Source of the DNA: Serratia sp. UGAL515B_01
GTDB taxonomy: Bacteria > Pseudomonadota > Gammaproteobacteria > Enterobacterales > Enterobacteriaceae
Assembly (NCBI RefSeq): GCF_033095805.1
Contig: NZ_CP109901.1
Coordinates: 2,294,001 to 2,358,000, forward strand
Direction: 5' to 3'
Length of the DNA: 64,000 nucleotides
The position numbers and the translations under genes are program-made. Below, piece after piece: positions 48,247 through 58,475 of this stretch. Below the pieces are notes generated by a model. It had not been told where the DNA came from and ran no database searches. It saw only the letters and a list, made by a program, of their open reading frames with translations. Within the stretch, counting starts at the first letter, position 1; every line of letters begins with the position of its first letter.

Positions 48247-48375
48247 GTTAGACTGCATCCCTTAACTACACGCGAGCACCGCTGGCGCCTATTTATACGC
48301 GGAGCTAGGCATGAGCAGTGAAGTTTGTTTGACTAAATAAGTAGCAAACAACATAGCAATGCCCGAAAATGGCGT
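48247..48375. repeat. Dispersed intergenic repeat, second family, copy 1
   Basis: Resembles 60682-60806: both start TTAGACTGCATCCC/TAGGCTGTATCCC, contain CACGCGAGYACCGCTG, and end GCAATGCSCG-AARTGGC. Similarity is visible over about 125 bases with many changes. Confidence 0.5.
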
Positions 48376-48428
48376 GAACAAAACCATTATAGCTCTGTCA
48401 ACATGGGTTGAATTTTGGTAAAAAAGTC

Positions 48429-48495
48429 TATATCCAGATTTACCCAAGTCACTTCAAGATACAAGCAAACTGCAGTTTTGAGTGGCTTGGGTATA
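48429..48495. repeat. Short fragment with ERIC-like ends
   Basis: Starts TATATCC and ends TTGGGTATA. Contains CACTTCAAGATAC. Reads like an ERIC-family element reduced to 67 bases. Confidence 0.35.
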
Positions 48496-48513
48496 AAAAA
48501 TTTTATATGGGGC

Positions 48514-49023
48514 TTAGCCGTTACTACTTTCAGAATTACCCATTTTACTCAGGTCTTTATCGATGAAGAACAATGCCTCGCCGCTATTTCCTACTAAAGC
48601 CATCTTATCGAGCACTGATTTAAACAGTTTCTCTTCTTCGTGCTGTTCGGCAACATACCATTGCAAAAAGTTAAAAGTAGAATAATCATGAGACGTTATT
48701 GCCACATGCGCTAGTTCATTAATTTTACTGGTGATCATTTGCTCATGTTCATAGGTTTTCTGGAAAACTTCCGCCAGGGACCCAAAGGCTACTGGCGGCG
48801 CATCTATCGTACCGAGCAGCGGTAATGCACCAGTGTCGCTAAGATAGTCAAAGAGACGCTGCATATGTTGCATCTCCTCTTGAGAATGATCTTTCAGGAA
48901 CTTGGCAGCTCCTTCGAAAGCTTGATCTCTGCACCAGGCACTCATTTGCAAATACATATTTGCAGAGTAGAACTCCAGATTAAGTTGCTCATTCAACTTA
49001 TTTATCATTTCTTGATTCAGCAT
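48514..49023 (-). CDS. ftnA: Non-heme ferritin FtnA
   Basis: Iron-storage protein of 24 subunits. 169 residues from the ATG at 49023, with AAGGA upstream. Ferroxidase ligands are present: Glu17 in [13 protein letters not shown], Glu50 and His53 in SQEEMQHMQ, and Glu94 in TYEHEQMI, and [14 protein letters not shown] shorter C-terminal tail ends MGNSESSNG. Stands alone in a repeat-rich part of the window. Confidence 0.94.
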   Translation of the reverse strand: MLNQEMINKLNEQLNLEFYSANMYLQMSAWCRDQAFEGAAKFLKDHSQEEMQHMQRLFDYLSDTGALPLLGTIDAPPVAFGSLAEVFQKTYEHEQMITSKINELAHVAITSHDYSTFNFLQWYVAEQHEEEKLFKSVLDKMALVGNSGEALFFIDKDLSKMGNSESSNG

Positions 49024-49290
49024 AATAATTCCTTTTTGCAGGTCAAAATTCAGCCTCTGCATTATACATTGATTAAGTAAAATAAAAACCCCTACTACAA
49101 CACTGTTAATTTAAATTTGTTTAATTGTGTAAACTTACGATCCGTTGATACATTAATGCATATTATAAAATAAAACTATTAATTATCATTATGTTATATT
49201 TTCACAATAATGTTAGAGATACATATAGAGAACAAATGAGTGATCATAGTGAGTTACGATTACTCAATAAATTATACGAGCCTAGAACGC

Positions 49291-49326
49291 TATATAACCA
49301 TAAAATTGAAATTTTATGGTTATATA
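49291..49326. repeat. Perfect 16-bp inverted repeat in the ftnA-holE gap
   Basis: TATATAACCATAAAAT and ATTTTATGGTTATATA are exact inverse complements around a TGAA loop. It is AT-rich, not followed by a U-tract, and lies in the middle of the gap between divergent genes. Confidence 0.7.
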
Positions 49327-49445
49327 AGAGAGCTTACCTTTTAGGTGAAAAATAATTATATAGTAATCACAAGCCGAACAACCTTATATACCTAAGTTAT
49401 TTCAGAATATAGGTAGACTACGGGAGTCGCTGGCTGCTCATTTGA

Positions 49446-49516
49446 GCGCAAAAGTAATGAGTGAATTGTGAGGTTTGGAACTTGCTAAACCTCATGAGGT
49501 AGATTACCTTTTGCGC
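49446..49516 (+). promoter_or_regulatory. Nested stem-loop in the holE leader
   Basis: Outer stem GCGCAAAAG-TAAT / ATTA-C-CTTTTGCGC (13 pairs with one bulge), inner stem TGAGGTTT/AAACCTCA (8 pairs, 10-base loop). CCTCATGAGG (49490-49499) is itself a palindrome that would compete with the inner stem. It ends 32 bases before the holE start codon, so it may be a 5' leader or a small RNA. No known riboswitch class is recognised. Confidence 0.55.
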
Positions 49517-49548
49517 CTATTCGTTGCTACAAAGTAAAGGGAAATAGA

Positions 49549-49779
49549 GTGGGTTACAATCTGGCAGAATTGCCACAAAATGAGATGGATAAAGTTAACG
49601 TCGACCTGGCTGCGTCAGGCGTAGCTTTCAAAGAACGCTACAATATGCCAGTGATCCCGGAAATGATAGAACGTGAACAACTCCCCCACCTACGAGACTA
49701 CTTTCGTGAACGTGTAGCGCATTACCGAACCGAATCATACAAGTTTTCCCGTCTACCGTACGAACCAAAAGTGAAATAA
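49549..49779 (+). CDS. holE: DNA polymerase III subunit theta HolE
   Basis: Small subunit that binds the epsilon proofreading subunit in the Pol III core. 76 residues with a GTG start. The segment [20 protein letters not shown] is the family signature and the end [10 protein letters not shown] matches E. coli HolE. An AAAGG sequence lies about 10 bases upstream. Followed by a strong terminator shared with pip. Confidence 0.95.
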   Translation: MGYNLAELPQNEMDKVNVDLAASGVAFKERYNMPVIPEMIEREQLPHLRDYFRERVAHYRTESYKFSRLPYEPKVK

Positions 49780-49780
49780 T

Positions 49781-49803
49781 AAACCTGCCGTTGCGGCAGG
49801 TTT
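49781..49803. terminator. Bidirectional terminator between holE and pip
   Basis: Perfect 10-bp stem AAACCTGCCG/CGGCAGGTTT with a TTG loop, 2 bases after holE stops and 5 bases from the pip stop. T-runs on both sides. Confidence 0.85.
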
Positions 49804-49807
49804 TGAC

Positions 49808-50785
<978 letters not shown>

Positions 50786-50871
50786 TTACTCATCAAAGCT
50801 GAAGCAGCTCATCAGGTCAACGATAAAACGATAAAACCGTCACGTATGTCGACATGTTGGCGCGAGTTTGC

Positions 50872-51309
50872 TTAAAATGAAGTCGACTTGCTTTTACGTA
50901 AGTGAGGTTCTCGCATTTCTTGCGCCGTTTTGGCCTCAATGCCCAACTCCGCAGTGGGGCGTAATAACAAACGCGGTAATCCTATCGGCTCTCCTGTTTC
51001 AAGACAGTAGCCATAATCACCATTTTCCAAACGTGCCAATGCAGCTGTTAACTTTGGTAACAAGCGACTTTCGCGATCTAATTGGCGAAACAACAATCGA
51101 AGATCTTCCTCACGTGCGGCCTTATCAGCTTCATCACCGCTTAGATCACCGCCATTGATATCACATTTCAGTCGCTCAATGTGTTGCCAGAGTTTTTGCT
51201 GTTCCTCCAACAACCGTTGACGGAAAAATGCCAACTGTTCAGCATTCATGTAATCAGATTCAGGCATCGCCAGCAGTTGCTGCTCACTTAACAACGTTAA
51301 TACTGTCAT
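50872..51309 (-). CDS. DksA/TraR-family protein lacking most zinc-finger cysteines
   Basis: 145 residues from the ATG at 51309, with GGAGAG upstream. It has the two-helix coiled coil with acidic tip (GDEADKAAREED, Asp59 and Asp62, as in DksA). The C-terminal globular domain aligns with DksA, but of the four zinc ligands only Cys102 is left; the others are Thr105, Gly123 and Ala126. It therefore probably does not bind zinc, like the DksA2-type proteins made when zinc is scarce in Pseudomonas. It may work on RNA polymerase with ppGpp in low zinc; this is an inference. Confidence 0.82.
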   Translation of the reverse strand: MTVLTLLSEQQLLAMPESDYMNAEQLAFFRQRLLEEQQKLWQHIERLKCDINGGDLSGDEADKAAREEDLRLLFRQLDRESRLLPKLTAALARLENGDYGYCLETGEPIGLPRLLLRPTAELGIEAKTAQEMREPHLRKSKSTSF

Positions 51310-51493
51310 GGGACTCTCCGACACTAAAATTCGTTATATAGTAACATTTATCCATCTTAAAATGTTAATAATAAACAATCACTTTATTAACAATGCATTA
51401 GCACCAATACCTGTTTTGTTGCTTGCACATGATTGACTATAGGGGGTTAATAGCTTGGCAACCCACCCAATCATAGGTAACAGAGAGGCCATC

Positions 51494-51604
51494 ATGAGTA
51501 AGGGAATGGATAGCAAGAAAAATACGAAAAAAAAGCCTTTAAAAACCCCAGCCGAGAAACGTGCAGATAGACGCACTAAAAAAGGGCAAAAATCCGGTGA
51601 ATAA
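51494..51604 (+). CDS. Very small Lys/Arg-rich protein, unknown function
   Basis: 36 residues, MSKGMDSKKNTKKKPLKTPA and so on to QKSGE. GAGAGG lies five bases upstream of the ATG. It is extremely basic, with 16 Lys or Arg, so nucleic-acid binding is possible. Similar small basic proteins occur in Enterobacterales, but no named family is recognised. Supported only by the ribosome site and composition. Confidence 0.45.
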   Translation: MSKGMDSKKNTKKKPLKTPAEKRADRRTKKGQKSGE

Positions 51605-51915
51605 ATAATCAGATTTCATTAGAAGTTGAATCCACACTGAAGCCCTGAGGGATTTGCCGCTCTACCCAGTCGCTTGATCTTCGTAAGCACGTGGAGTCGT
51701 GGGGCTCCTCACTGAGGATGAGTCCTTGGGGGGCAGTAACGTTTTCACGTAACTCTGGTTATCTCACCCGCATAAGCTTGTTATTATCCCTACAAATGTA
51801 AGAATTATCCTCGTCTAGGCGGTATTTCGGGGGAGATGACGGCGCATAGGGCAATTAGGGGAACAGTTTTATACCACGCCGGTGCCCTCCATTCGCACCG
51901 GCACTGTTAGATACG
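51605..51915. other. Gap of about 310 bases
   Basis: Nothing coding. GC-rich in the middle, with a possible diverged piece of the 31.3/62.2-kb repeat at about 51810-51840 and the hairpin at 51878-51902. Confidence 0.35.
51878..51902 (-). terminator. Hairpin after the small gene at 51916
   Basis: 8-bp stem GCCGGTGC/GCACCGGC with a nine-base loop. On the minus strand GTGGTATAAAACTG follows, so it is a weak terminator. Confidence 0.5.
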
Positions 51916-52125
51916 TTAAGCGGGTTCAGTTTGCTTTTTATAAATAGCACGATAGTAATTTAGCCTTTCAAAAAAACTATCGCTTTGTTCACGTGGCATG
52001 TTTCCTGCCACATTAAGAGCATTGACTTCACGTCCCTGGAACTCTAAGAATGCGACTGTAGAAGCGAGAAAATCCATATTGCTCGTATTCTTCGCATAGA
52101 TATAACACTTTTCTAAAGCCTCCAT
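51916..52125 (-). CDS. Small conserved-looking protein, unknown function
   Basis: 69 residues. An excellent ribosome site AGGAGGAG lies just upstream of the ATG at 52125. The protein is soluble, rich in aromatic residues (YYRAIYKKQ at the end; FLEFQG in the middle) and has no signal peptide. No family is recognised. Strong Shine-Dalgarno and its own terminator hairpin argue that it is real. Confidence 0.6.
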   Translation of the reverse strand: MEALEKCYIYAKNTSNMDFLASTVAFLEFQGREVNALNVAGNMPREQSDSFFERLNYYRAIYKKQTEPA

Positions 52126-52538
52126 TGGCTCCTCCTGAACGTTTCACCGAAAATGACGTGCTACAATCAAGAATAGAGTGGCCCATACATAAAATGAGCT
52201 TTACTCTTAAATATGCTTGGGTGCTTAAAAAGTACACGCACACTTTCTAGTCTAGTGCATAAATGTTATATGCGCCTACTCAGGTATAAAAATATCTATG
52301 CCTCTTTTCGCCTAGGAATTTGCGCGAAATCTGGAAGAAAAATTGAACGCAGGCAACTCATGAACCACGTAGCAAAATGTGGAAAATAAGTATATAACGA
52401 CGCTATAACGTACTCAAATAGAGGGATATCACTGCTAACCCGCAACGTGAATGAACTCAGCTTATAGATCACAACCTGGCATTATTGCCGCCAAACGCTC
52501 ACAATGCCGCTTTACTCTTCTATCAAGCAGGAAATATC
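52126..52538. other. Gap of about 410 bases
   Basis: Divergent promoters of the 69-residue gene and the HicB-like gene. A search for a HicA-type toxin gene in all frames upstream of the HicB-like gene found none. Confidence 0.5.
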
Positions 52539-52979
52539 ATGCCTTGCGACTACCCCGCTCAGTACACTTTTGATAAAGAAAGCGACGTTTGGAAAATTAC
52601 TTTTCGTGATTTTCCCCAACAGCAAGCCGCCTGCTATAAACGCGAAGATGTTGAACTTGAAGCACAGGAAAACCTATTAATAGCGATTGCTACTGAAATA
52701 GAAGAAGGCCGTCAGGTTTCGCCGCCTTCGGCACTGCAGCCTGGCGAAATCGCCATCCACTTACCCGTATTGGTTAAATTGAAGTTGTCGCTGCATAATC
52801 TTATGGTGAGTTCTGGCACTTCAAAAGTCTTGTTAGCACGACAAATGGGCCTTAACGGCGCACAAATTGATCGGCTTCTTGATGTCGCTTATGCTTCGAA
52901 GGTAGAAGCTCTAGAACAAGCCTTGTTTCTACTCGGCTATGAGGTGCATACTTCAGTAACGGCGATCCGTGGCACTTAA
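52539..52979 (+). CDS. Orphan HicB-family antitoxin-like protein
   Basis: 146 residues from the ATG at 52539, with AGGAAA seven bases upstream; a longer frame lacks support. The N-terminal partial RNase-H fold of HicB (YPAQYTFDKESDVWKITFRDFP) is followed by a C-terminal helix-turn-helix region (KVLLARQMGLNGAQIDRLLDVAYASKVEALEQALFLLGYE). HicA, which should sit immediately upstream, is absent. It may have lost its toxin, or have been recruited as a plain transcription regulator. Confidence 0.75.
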   Translation: MPCDYPAQYTFDKESDVWKITFRDFPQQQAACYKREDVELEAQENLLIAIATEIEEGRQVSPPSALQPGEIAIHLPVLVKLKLSLHNLMVSSGTSKVLLARQMGLNGAQIDRLLDVAYASKVEALEQALFLLGYEVHTSVTAIRGT

Positions 52980-53184
52980 AATTGATTAAGTATGGTCCTC
53001 CTCGCAATAATACTCGCCATGGGTGTGACGTATTGTTGGGGGTTCCCTTATGTATCATTGCCCACTGACTGTAGATATTTCCAATAGGCTAAACCTTCAC
53101 TGATTTTCACCAATGTGGCATTGCATGACCACCGATTTGGGAAGGCAGGGACAAGAACACTGCAAATGCCCATCGGTCTCAAAA

Positions 53185-53207
53185 GGAGGGAACGGTTTGT
53201 TCCCTCC
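53185..53207 (-). terminator. Terminator of alaC
   Basis: 9-bp stem GGAGGGAAC/GTTCCCTCC with a five-base loop, 12 bases after the alaC stop. On the minus strand TTTTGAG follows. Confidence 0.75.
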
Positions 53208-53218
53208 CGTTATAACGA

Positions 53219-54451
53219 TTATTTTATCTTGGGTTCAGCGGCTTTTGGTTGTTTGATTAAACCATCAGCACGGAACATAGCTTTGATACCACGCACTGCC
53301 TGACGGATACGGTCCTGGTTCTCGATCAGCGCAAATCGCACGTGGGTATCACCATAATCACCAAAGCCTATCCCAGGGGATACGCAGACTTTCGCATCCG
53401 CCAACAGACGCTTGGCGAACTCAAGCGAACCCAAGTGGGCATATGCTTCAGGAATTTTCGCCCACACATACATGGAGGCTTTCGGGTTCTCCACCATCCA
53501 ACCGGCTTCGTGCAAGCCTTTCACCAATACATTACGACGCTGGCGATACTGTTCGGCAATGTCCAACACACACTGCTGATCGCCTTCCAATGCAGCAATA
53601 GCCGCCACCTGTAATGGGGTGAACGTACCATAGTCATGGTAACTTTTAATGCGCGCCAATGCGCCGACCAGTTGCCGATTACCAACCATAAAACCAATAC
53701 GCCACCCTGCCATATTGTAACTTTTTGACAGTGTGAAGAACTCTACCGCAATGTCTTTCGCTCCCGGCACCTGCATAATAGAAGGCGCTTTCCAGCCATC
53801 ATAGACAATGTCAGCATAAGCCAGATCGTGTATTACCAATACGTCGTACTGTTTTGCCAACGCCACCACGCGCTCAAAGAAATCCAATTCCACGCATTGC
53901 GCCGTCGGGTTAGACGGGAACCCCAGGATCATCATTTTGGGTCGAGGAATGGATTCGCGGATAGCTCGCTCCAGTTCACCAAAAAAATCTACACCTTCCG
54001 CCAACGGCACAGAGCGCACCTGAGCACCGGCAATCACCGCCCCATAAATATGGATTGGATAACTTGGGTTTGGCACGAGTACCGTATCTCCATGGTCGAG
54101 CGTCGCCAACATAAGGTGAGCCAGCCCCTCTTTGGAACCGATGGTGACAATTGCCTCACTTTCTGGGTCAATGTCGACCTGATAGCGTTTCTGATACCAT
54201 TGCGAGATTGCGCGGCGTAAACGAGGTATACCGCGCGACGTGGAGTAACCATGAGTATCTTCGCGTTGTGCTACTGCACAGAGTTTTTCAACGATGTGTG
54301 GCGGAGTTGGACCATCCGGATTGCCCATACTGAAATCGATAATATCTTCACCGCGACGGCGCGCAGCCATTTTCAGTTCAGAGGTGATATTAAAAACGTA
54401 AGGGGGAAGACGTTCAATTCGCGTGAAACGGCGTGGGTTGTTATCAGACAT
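53219..54451 (-). CDS. alaC: Alanine transaminase AlaC
   Basis: PLP-dependent transaminase that makes alanine from pyruvate and glutamate. 410 residues from the ATG at 54451, with GAGGGA upstream; the longer open frame is not supported. Fold-type I: PLP lysine in [18 protein letters not shown] near 243, NPTAQ near 180, the Asp of [12 protein letters not shown] and the Arg near the C-terminus in [15 protein letters not shown]. Alone between the HicB-like gene and the acetyltransferase. Confidence 0.93.
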   Translation of the reverse strand: MSDNNPRRFTRIERLPPYVFNITSELKMAARRRGEDIIDFSMGNPDGPTPPHIVEKLCAVAQREDTHGYSTSRGIPRLRRAISQWYQKRYQVDIDPESEAIVTIGSKEGLAHLMLATLDHGDTVLVPNPSYPIHIYGAVIAGAQVRSVPLAEGVDFFGELERAIRESIPRPKMMILGFPSNPTAQCVELDFFERVVALAKQYDVLVIHDLAYADIVYDGWKAPSIMQVPGAKDIAVEFFTLSKSYNMAGWRIGFMVGNRQLVGALARIKSYHDYGTFTPLQVAAIAALEGDQQCVLDIAEQYRQRRNVLVKGLHEAGWMVENPKASMYVWAKIPEAYAHLGSLEFAKRLLADAKVCVSPGIGFGDYGDTHVRFALIENQDRIRQAVRGIKAMFRADGLIKQPKAAEPKIK

Positions 54452-54567
54452 AGATCCCTCAAGAGACGTTAGCGCCCGGACCATCCGAGCGACGTTGGCC
54501 AGTTTGTGGCCAGATCTCGAAAATAGCGCAGCCCTATCTGGCTGTCGAGCACTTTTGATAACAATCT

Positions 54568-55113
54568 TTACCGGCCTTGCGCCACGAACTCGGCTTGCAA
54601 TAGCCCCAGTCGCCAATCATCACACCATTGGCCTGCCAGGCGATAATTATCACGCAGCGTCCCTTCCAACTGGAAACCGCTGCTCTCTAGCAAAGACCTT
54701 GACGCGATATTTCCTTCCGTAACGGTCGCTGTCATTTTGTGAAAACCGCAGGTATTGAAAGCAAAGTCCAACAAAGCCAAAAGTGACTCTTTACCGTACC
54801 CCTTCCTCTGCTCTTCAGGCAAACTGCCAAAACCGACTTCGGCCTGCCGAAAAGGATGCCACTCAGGACGAAAACCCGTTATCCCCACAGCATTTCCCGT
54901 AGTCTTCTCTCTCAGTACCAAACACAACCAACGTTCCCCATGTTTATCCCATTCGGGCAATCGGGCCTCAAAGCGAGCTCGGATCTCGTCCTCTGACAGC
55001 GAATCTGCGATATAGCGCATTACCTGAGGATCTTGATATAAGCGCAGAAATAATGGCCAGTCATACATTGTAAGAGAGTTAAGTCGCAAGCGAGCGGTTT
55101 CTAGCTTTAACAC
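54568..55113 (-). CDS. GNAT-family N-acetyltransferase (RimJ/RimL-like)
   Basis: 181 residues. The GNAT fold is clear: [28 protein letters not shown] at the start, the acetyl-CoA loop [20 protein letters not shown] near 110 (Q/RxxGxG/A-type), and [23 protein letters not shown] near 140. The RimJ/RimL subfamily modifies ribosomal protein N-termini or small amines; the substrate is unknown. Unlinked to its neighbours. Confidence 0.85.
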   Translation of the reverse strand: MLKLETARLRLNSLTMYDWPLFLRLYQDPQVMRYIADSLSEDEIRARFEARLPEWDKHGERWLCLVLREKTTGNAVGITGFRPEWHPFRQAEVGFGSLPEEQRKGYGKESLLALLDFAFNTCGFHKMTATVTEGNIASRSLLESSGFQLEGTLRDNYRLAGQWCDDWRLGLLQAEFVAQGR

Positions 55114-55268
55114 AGTCTTCTCCGAAAAACGAAAACAAATAAGTTTCGAATGAAACTTAATCCTTTATTTATCCCTTTCAAACACAGATAATCTTTAACG
55201 TCTTTAAAACAATAAAACAACCTAAGCCCTACCCAACGGTTACCCAATAGCGGTATCAGGAGAACACC

Positions 55269-56513
55269 ATGGCCTCATTAGTTATCAATGATATTCCTTC
55301 CGCAATAAAAAGCGTTAAACAGCAACTGCGCCGAACACTACCCAATTATCAACAAGTATTCCTAGCCCTAGAAGAAAATATTCGTCAGCAGGTTGAACAA
55401 ATCCGCCTGGAATTAGCTAACGGTCAGGATCCGGTACCGCAGATTGATGCCGAGGATATTCTGCTACAGCGTGTCAGTGAACAACAAAAAGCCATCATAA
55501 AACAACGTGGCACCTGCGCTATTCGCGGTGTATTCCCTCGCCGTCAGGCAGAAGCCTGGAACCAGGAAATCGGTAATTATCTCGAACGCAATAATTTCAT
55601 CGAACATCTGAAAAATGCCGCCGAAGATAACTACTTTGGCAAATTGGCAGCCAGTAAACCGCAGATATATGGCATTTACTGGTCCAAGCCGCAAGTTGAA
55701 GCCCGCCAAGATCAACGCATGCACGCTGTGCAGGTGTTTCTTAACAGTCTTTGGGATACCGAAAGTAACGGTAAGCAGCATTTTGACCCTACACGTGTAG
55801 CCTCTTATGCCGATCGTACTCGCCGCCGCCCGCCAAACTCGTCTTCATTGGGCCTTTCGCCACATGTAGACAGTGGAACAATTGAACGCTGGCTGGATGA
55901 AAATTTCCGCTATGTATATCGCCACGTCTTCTCCGGTAACTGGCAACAATATGACCCCTTTGCTGCAGATGGTCGTACCGAAGTGCGTGAAATCGCCTCA
56001 CCCGCCGTCTGTTCTATGTTCCGTACTTTCCAAGGATGGACGGCACTAACGCCACAGCGAACTAACGCCGGTACGCTCAATGTGGTACCGATTGCTAACG
56101 CAATGGCCTATATTCTGTTGCGCGCGCTGCAGGATGATGTGGCTGAAGATGATCTCTGTGGTGCTGCGCCTGGCCGCGCTTTATCCATCTCGGAAAAATG
56201 GCATCCGCTTTTATTACAAGGATTATCCCCTATTCCCGATCTGGAGCCAGGGGATACCGTGTTCTGGCATTGCGATGTGATCCACTCGGTGGAAAACGAG
56301 CATAATGGCGAGTTTGACAGCAACGTGATGTACATCGCTGCAGCACCGGGTTGCGACAAGAATGACGCCTATCTGGAACGACAATTACCCAGCTTCTTAT
56401 CGGGAAAAACGCCGCCAGACTTCGCCCCAGATGATTTTGAGGTGGACTTTAGCGGCCGTGCAACTGCCGAAATACTCACCCCATTAGGTAAAACGCAACT
56501 CGGTATCAAATAA
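55269..56513 (+). CDS. ybiU: DUF1479 protein YbiU (putative Fe(II)/2-oxoglutarate-type fold)
   Basis: 414 residues, soluble, no signal peptide. The HxD motif near residue 200 in [14 protein letters not shown] and the distal His in [13 protein letters not shown] near 340 resemble the iron ligands of cupin-type dioxygenases. YbiU has no established function in E. coli. The ATG at 55269 follows AGGAGAACACC. Downstream hairpin at 56525. Confidence 0.88.
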   Translation: MASLVINDIPSAIKSVKQQLRRTLPNYQQVFLALEENIRQQVEQIRLELANGQDPVPQIDAEDILLQRVSEQQKAIIKQRGTCAIRGVFPRRQAEAWNQEIGNYLERNNFIEHLKNAAEDNYFGKLAASKPQIYGIYWSKPQVEARQDQRMHAVQVFLNSLWDTESNGKQHFDPTRVASYADRTRRRPPNSSSLGLSPHVDSGTIERWLDENFRYVYRHVFSGNWQQYDPFAADGRTEVREIASPAVCSMFRTFQGWTALTPQRTNAGTLNVVPIANAMAYILLRALQDDVAEDDLCGAAPGRALSISEKWHPLLLQGLSPIPDLEPGDTVFWHCDVIHSVENEHNGEFDSNVMYIAAAPGCDKNDAYLERQLPSFLSGKTPPDFAPDDFEVDFSGRATAEILTPLGKTQLGIK

Positions 56514-56524
56514 GGTCAGCATTC

Positions 56525-56547
56525 TGCGGTGGCACCAAGCCACCGCA
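56525..56547. terminator. Hairpin between ybiU and glk
   Basis: Perfect 9-bp stem TGCGGTGGC/GCCACCGCA with a five-base loop, 12 bases after ybiU. A T-run (TTTTTA) follows 9 bases later on the plus strand. Confidence 0.65.
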
Positions 56548-56608
56548 CATTCCGGTTTTTACCAATCTGCTGTCATGACCAGCCCTTGGCATGCTGAGTG
56601 TCTGTGCC

Positions 56609-57571
56609 TTACAGATCTATGCCCATCGTCTGACGCAGGTGGGCTCCTGCTCCCAATAACCCCGGTTGGGAATGGGTGATCATAAACACCGGGATCGGCT
56701 TAACGTAGTCCTTAAACCGGCCTTTATCTTCAAAAGCAGCACGGAACCCGGATGCTTTAAAAAACTCCATAAAGCGCGGCACAATCCCACCAGCGATATA
56801 TACACCACCGAAGGTGCCAAGATTCAACGCCAGATTTCCGCCAAAACGCCCCAGAATCACACAAAACAGTGACAAGGCACGCAGACAATCCGTACAGCTT
56901 TCAGCCAACGCACGTTCTGTAATATCTTTAGGTGCCCATTTCTCCGGTAAACGGTTATCTGCCTTGACGATAGCACGATACAGATTTACCAGTCCTGGGC
57001 CTGACAGCACGCGCTCTGCGGATACATGCCCAACTTCACTGCGCAGTACTTTGAGAATGATATCCTCTTCTTCACTGTTTGGCGCAAAATCCACATGCCC
57101 CCCTTCACCCGGTAAGCTTACCCAACGGCGGTTAACATGGACAAGATGAGCAACGCCAAGGCCAGTACCTGCCCCATAAACCGCTATTGGTTTATCTTTT
57201 TGCGCTTTTGCTCCACCGAACTGAAGCACATCGGCTTCAGACAACATTGGAATGGCCATCGAAACCGCAGTAAAGTCGTTAATCACTTCCAGATGCTTCA
57301 GCCCAAGGCTGGTTTTCATTGCACTGATAGAGAAAGCCCAAGAGTGGTTGGTCATTGCAACCCAATCTTCAGTTACCGGGCAAGCAATAGCAATACAGGC
57401 ATCCTGGATCTGAAGCTGTTGCTCACCGAGGTATTGGCGGATCACCGCTTCCAGGCTATCAAACTCCAGGCCGGAATAGGTTTTTGACTGAGTGATTTCA
57501 CCCGTCTCGATACTGCACAGAGCAAAGCGAGCATTAGTACCGCCAACATCGCCTACGAGAGCATAGGTCAT
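56609..57571 (-). CDS. glk: Glucokinase
   Basis: ATP-dependent glucose phosphorylation. 320 residues from the ATG at 57571. N-terminal phosphate loop [15 protein letters not shown], glucose-binding site FTAVSMAIP and [12 protein letters not shown], and [13 protein letters not shown]. coli Glk has 321 residues and the same motifs. The gene stands alone; the longer frame before it is not coding. Confidence 0.96.
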   Translation of the reverse strand: MTYALVGDVGGTNARFALCSIETGEITQSKTYSGLEFDSLEAVIRQYLGEQQLQIQDACIAIACPVTEDWVAMTNHSWAFSISAMKTSLGLKHLEVINDFTAVSMAIPMLSEADVLQFGGAKAQKDKPIAVYGAGTGLGVAHLVHVNRRWVSLPGEGGHVDFAPNSEEEDIILKVLRSEVGHVSAERVLSGPGLVNLYRAIVKADNRLPEKWAPKDITERALAESCTDCLRALSLFCVILGRFGGNLALNLGTFGGVYIAGGIVPRFMEFFKASGFRAAFEDKGRFKDYVKPIPVFMITHSQPGLLGAGAHLRQTMGIDL

Positions 57572-57782
57572 CGCTGTTTTCTCCATAAGATGAATAATGC
57601 AAAACGGCGTACACTTTAAAATCACGCCACTAAAACAACAATCACCATTCTATTGTCCACAGTACAATAGCGAGCCTGGTCACAAAAACATTTAAGAACA
57701 TGTATTTTTTGCAGATTTATTTCTTCTGGATTACAAAATAGAGGAACTGATACTGCCGAGCACACACACCTCAGTGTGTCAG

Positions 57783-58475
57783 TTAAGCCAGCGCGAACTC
57801 CGCAGCAGCACGTGCGTGAATTGCCGTGGTGTCAAAAACAGGTACCGCAGCATCTTGTGCGCCAACCAACAGACCTATCTCGGTACAGCCAAAGATAATC
57901 CCTTGTGCACCCCGTTGTTCAAGATTACTGATAATTCTGCAGTATTCATCACGGGAAGCATCGAGGATCTTGCCCAAGCACAGTTCTTCATAAATGATAC
58001 GGTGTACAATCTCGCGATCGGCCTCCAGCGGAGTGAACACTTCAATGCCAAATCGCTCCTGCAAACGCCCACGGTAAAAATCCTGCTCCATGGTAAAACG
58101 TGTGCCCAGAAGCCCAATACGGCGTAGACCTTGCTGACCTACCTGCACTGCAGTAGCATCGGCAATATGAATCAGCGGCAAACCACTGGCTTGCTCCACA
58201 ACATCAGCCACTTTGTGCATGGTATTCGTACAAATAACGATTGCCTCAGCACCGGCAGCGCGCAGTGAAACGGCAGCACTGGCTAATAGACAGCCAGCCT
58301 TTTCCCAATCTCCCTGGTGTTGAAAACGCTCTACTTCCTGAAAATCAACGCTATAGAGCACGATTTTAGCTGAATGCAACCCACCTAACTGATGTTTTAC
58401 CTGCTCATTGATGATGCGATAATAAGGAATGGTTGACTCCCAACTCATTCCTCCCAGTAAGCCCAACACTTTCAT
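57783..58475 (-). CDS. ygeA: Aspartate/glutamate racemase family protein
   Basis: 230 residues. Two catalytic cysteines are in IVICTNTMHKVAD (near 83) and IIFGCTEIGLLVG (near 197). The N-terminus VLGLLGGMSWESTIPYYRIINE is typical of the YgeA/RacX broad-spectrum amino-acid racemases. It would convert L- into D-amino acids, perhaps lysine, homoserine or others. Orientation and surroundings give no metabolic context. Confidence 0.85.
   Translation of the reverse strand: MKVLGLLGGMSWESTIPYYRIINEQVKHQLGGLHSAKIVLYSVDFQEVERFQHQGDWEKAGCLLASAAVSLRAAGAEAIVICTNTMHKVADVVEQASGLPLIHIADATAVQVGQQGLRRIGLLGTRFTMEQDFYRGRLQERFGIEVFTPLEADREIVHRIIYEELCLGKILDASRDEYCRIISNLEQRGAQGIIFGCTEIGLLVGAQDAAVPVFDTTAIHARAAAEFALA

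Larger units (their letters stand above)
47906..48513. other. 608-base gap between yebY and ftnA
   Basis: No gene. Holds the yebY promoter, one member of the 48.25/60.7-kb repeat family and a short ERIC-ended fragment (48429-48495). Short frames here have no support. Confidence 0.45.
49024..49548. other. 525-base gap between ftnA and holE: perfect hairpin and structured leader
   Basis: No gene. Very AT-rich up to about 49380. It holds a perfect 16-bp inverted repeat at 49291-49326 and a nested stem structure at 49446-49516 just before holE; both are described separately. Confidence 0.6.

Noticed and set aside
49381..49548. yybP-ykoY (Mn) riboswitch before holE
   Set aside because: The conserved internal loop of that class is not present, and holE is not a known target.
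52380..52538. Possible hicA upstream of the HicB-like gene
   Set aside because: Stops in all three plus-strand frames and no HicA motif (HLKLR-type) was found.
54452..54616. Upstream extension of alaC
   Set aside because: MSDNNPRRF at 54451 has GAGGGA upstream and matches AlaC; the extension has hairpin-like sequence that suits a leader.
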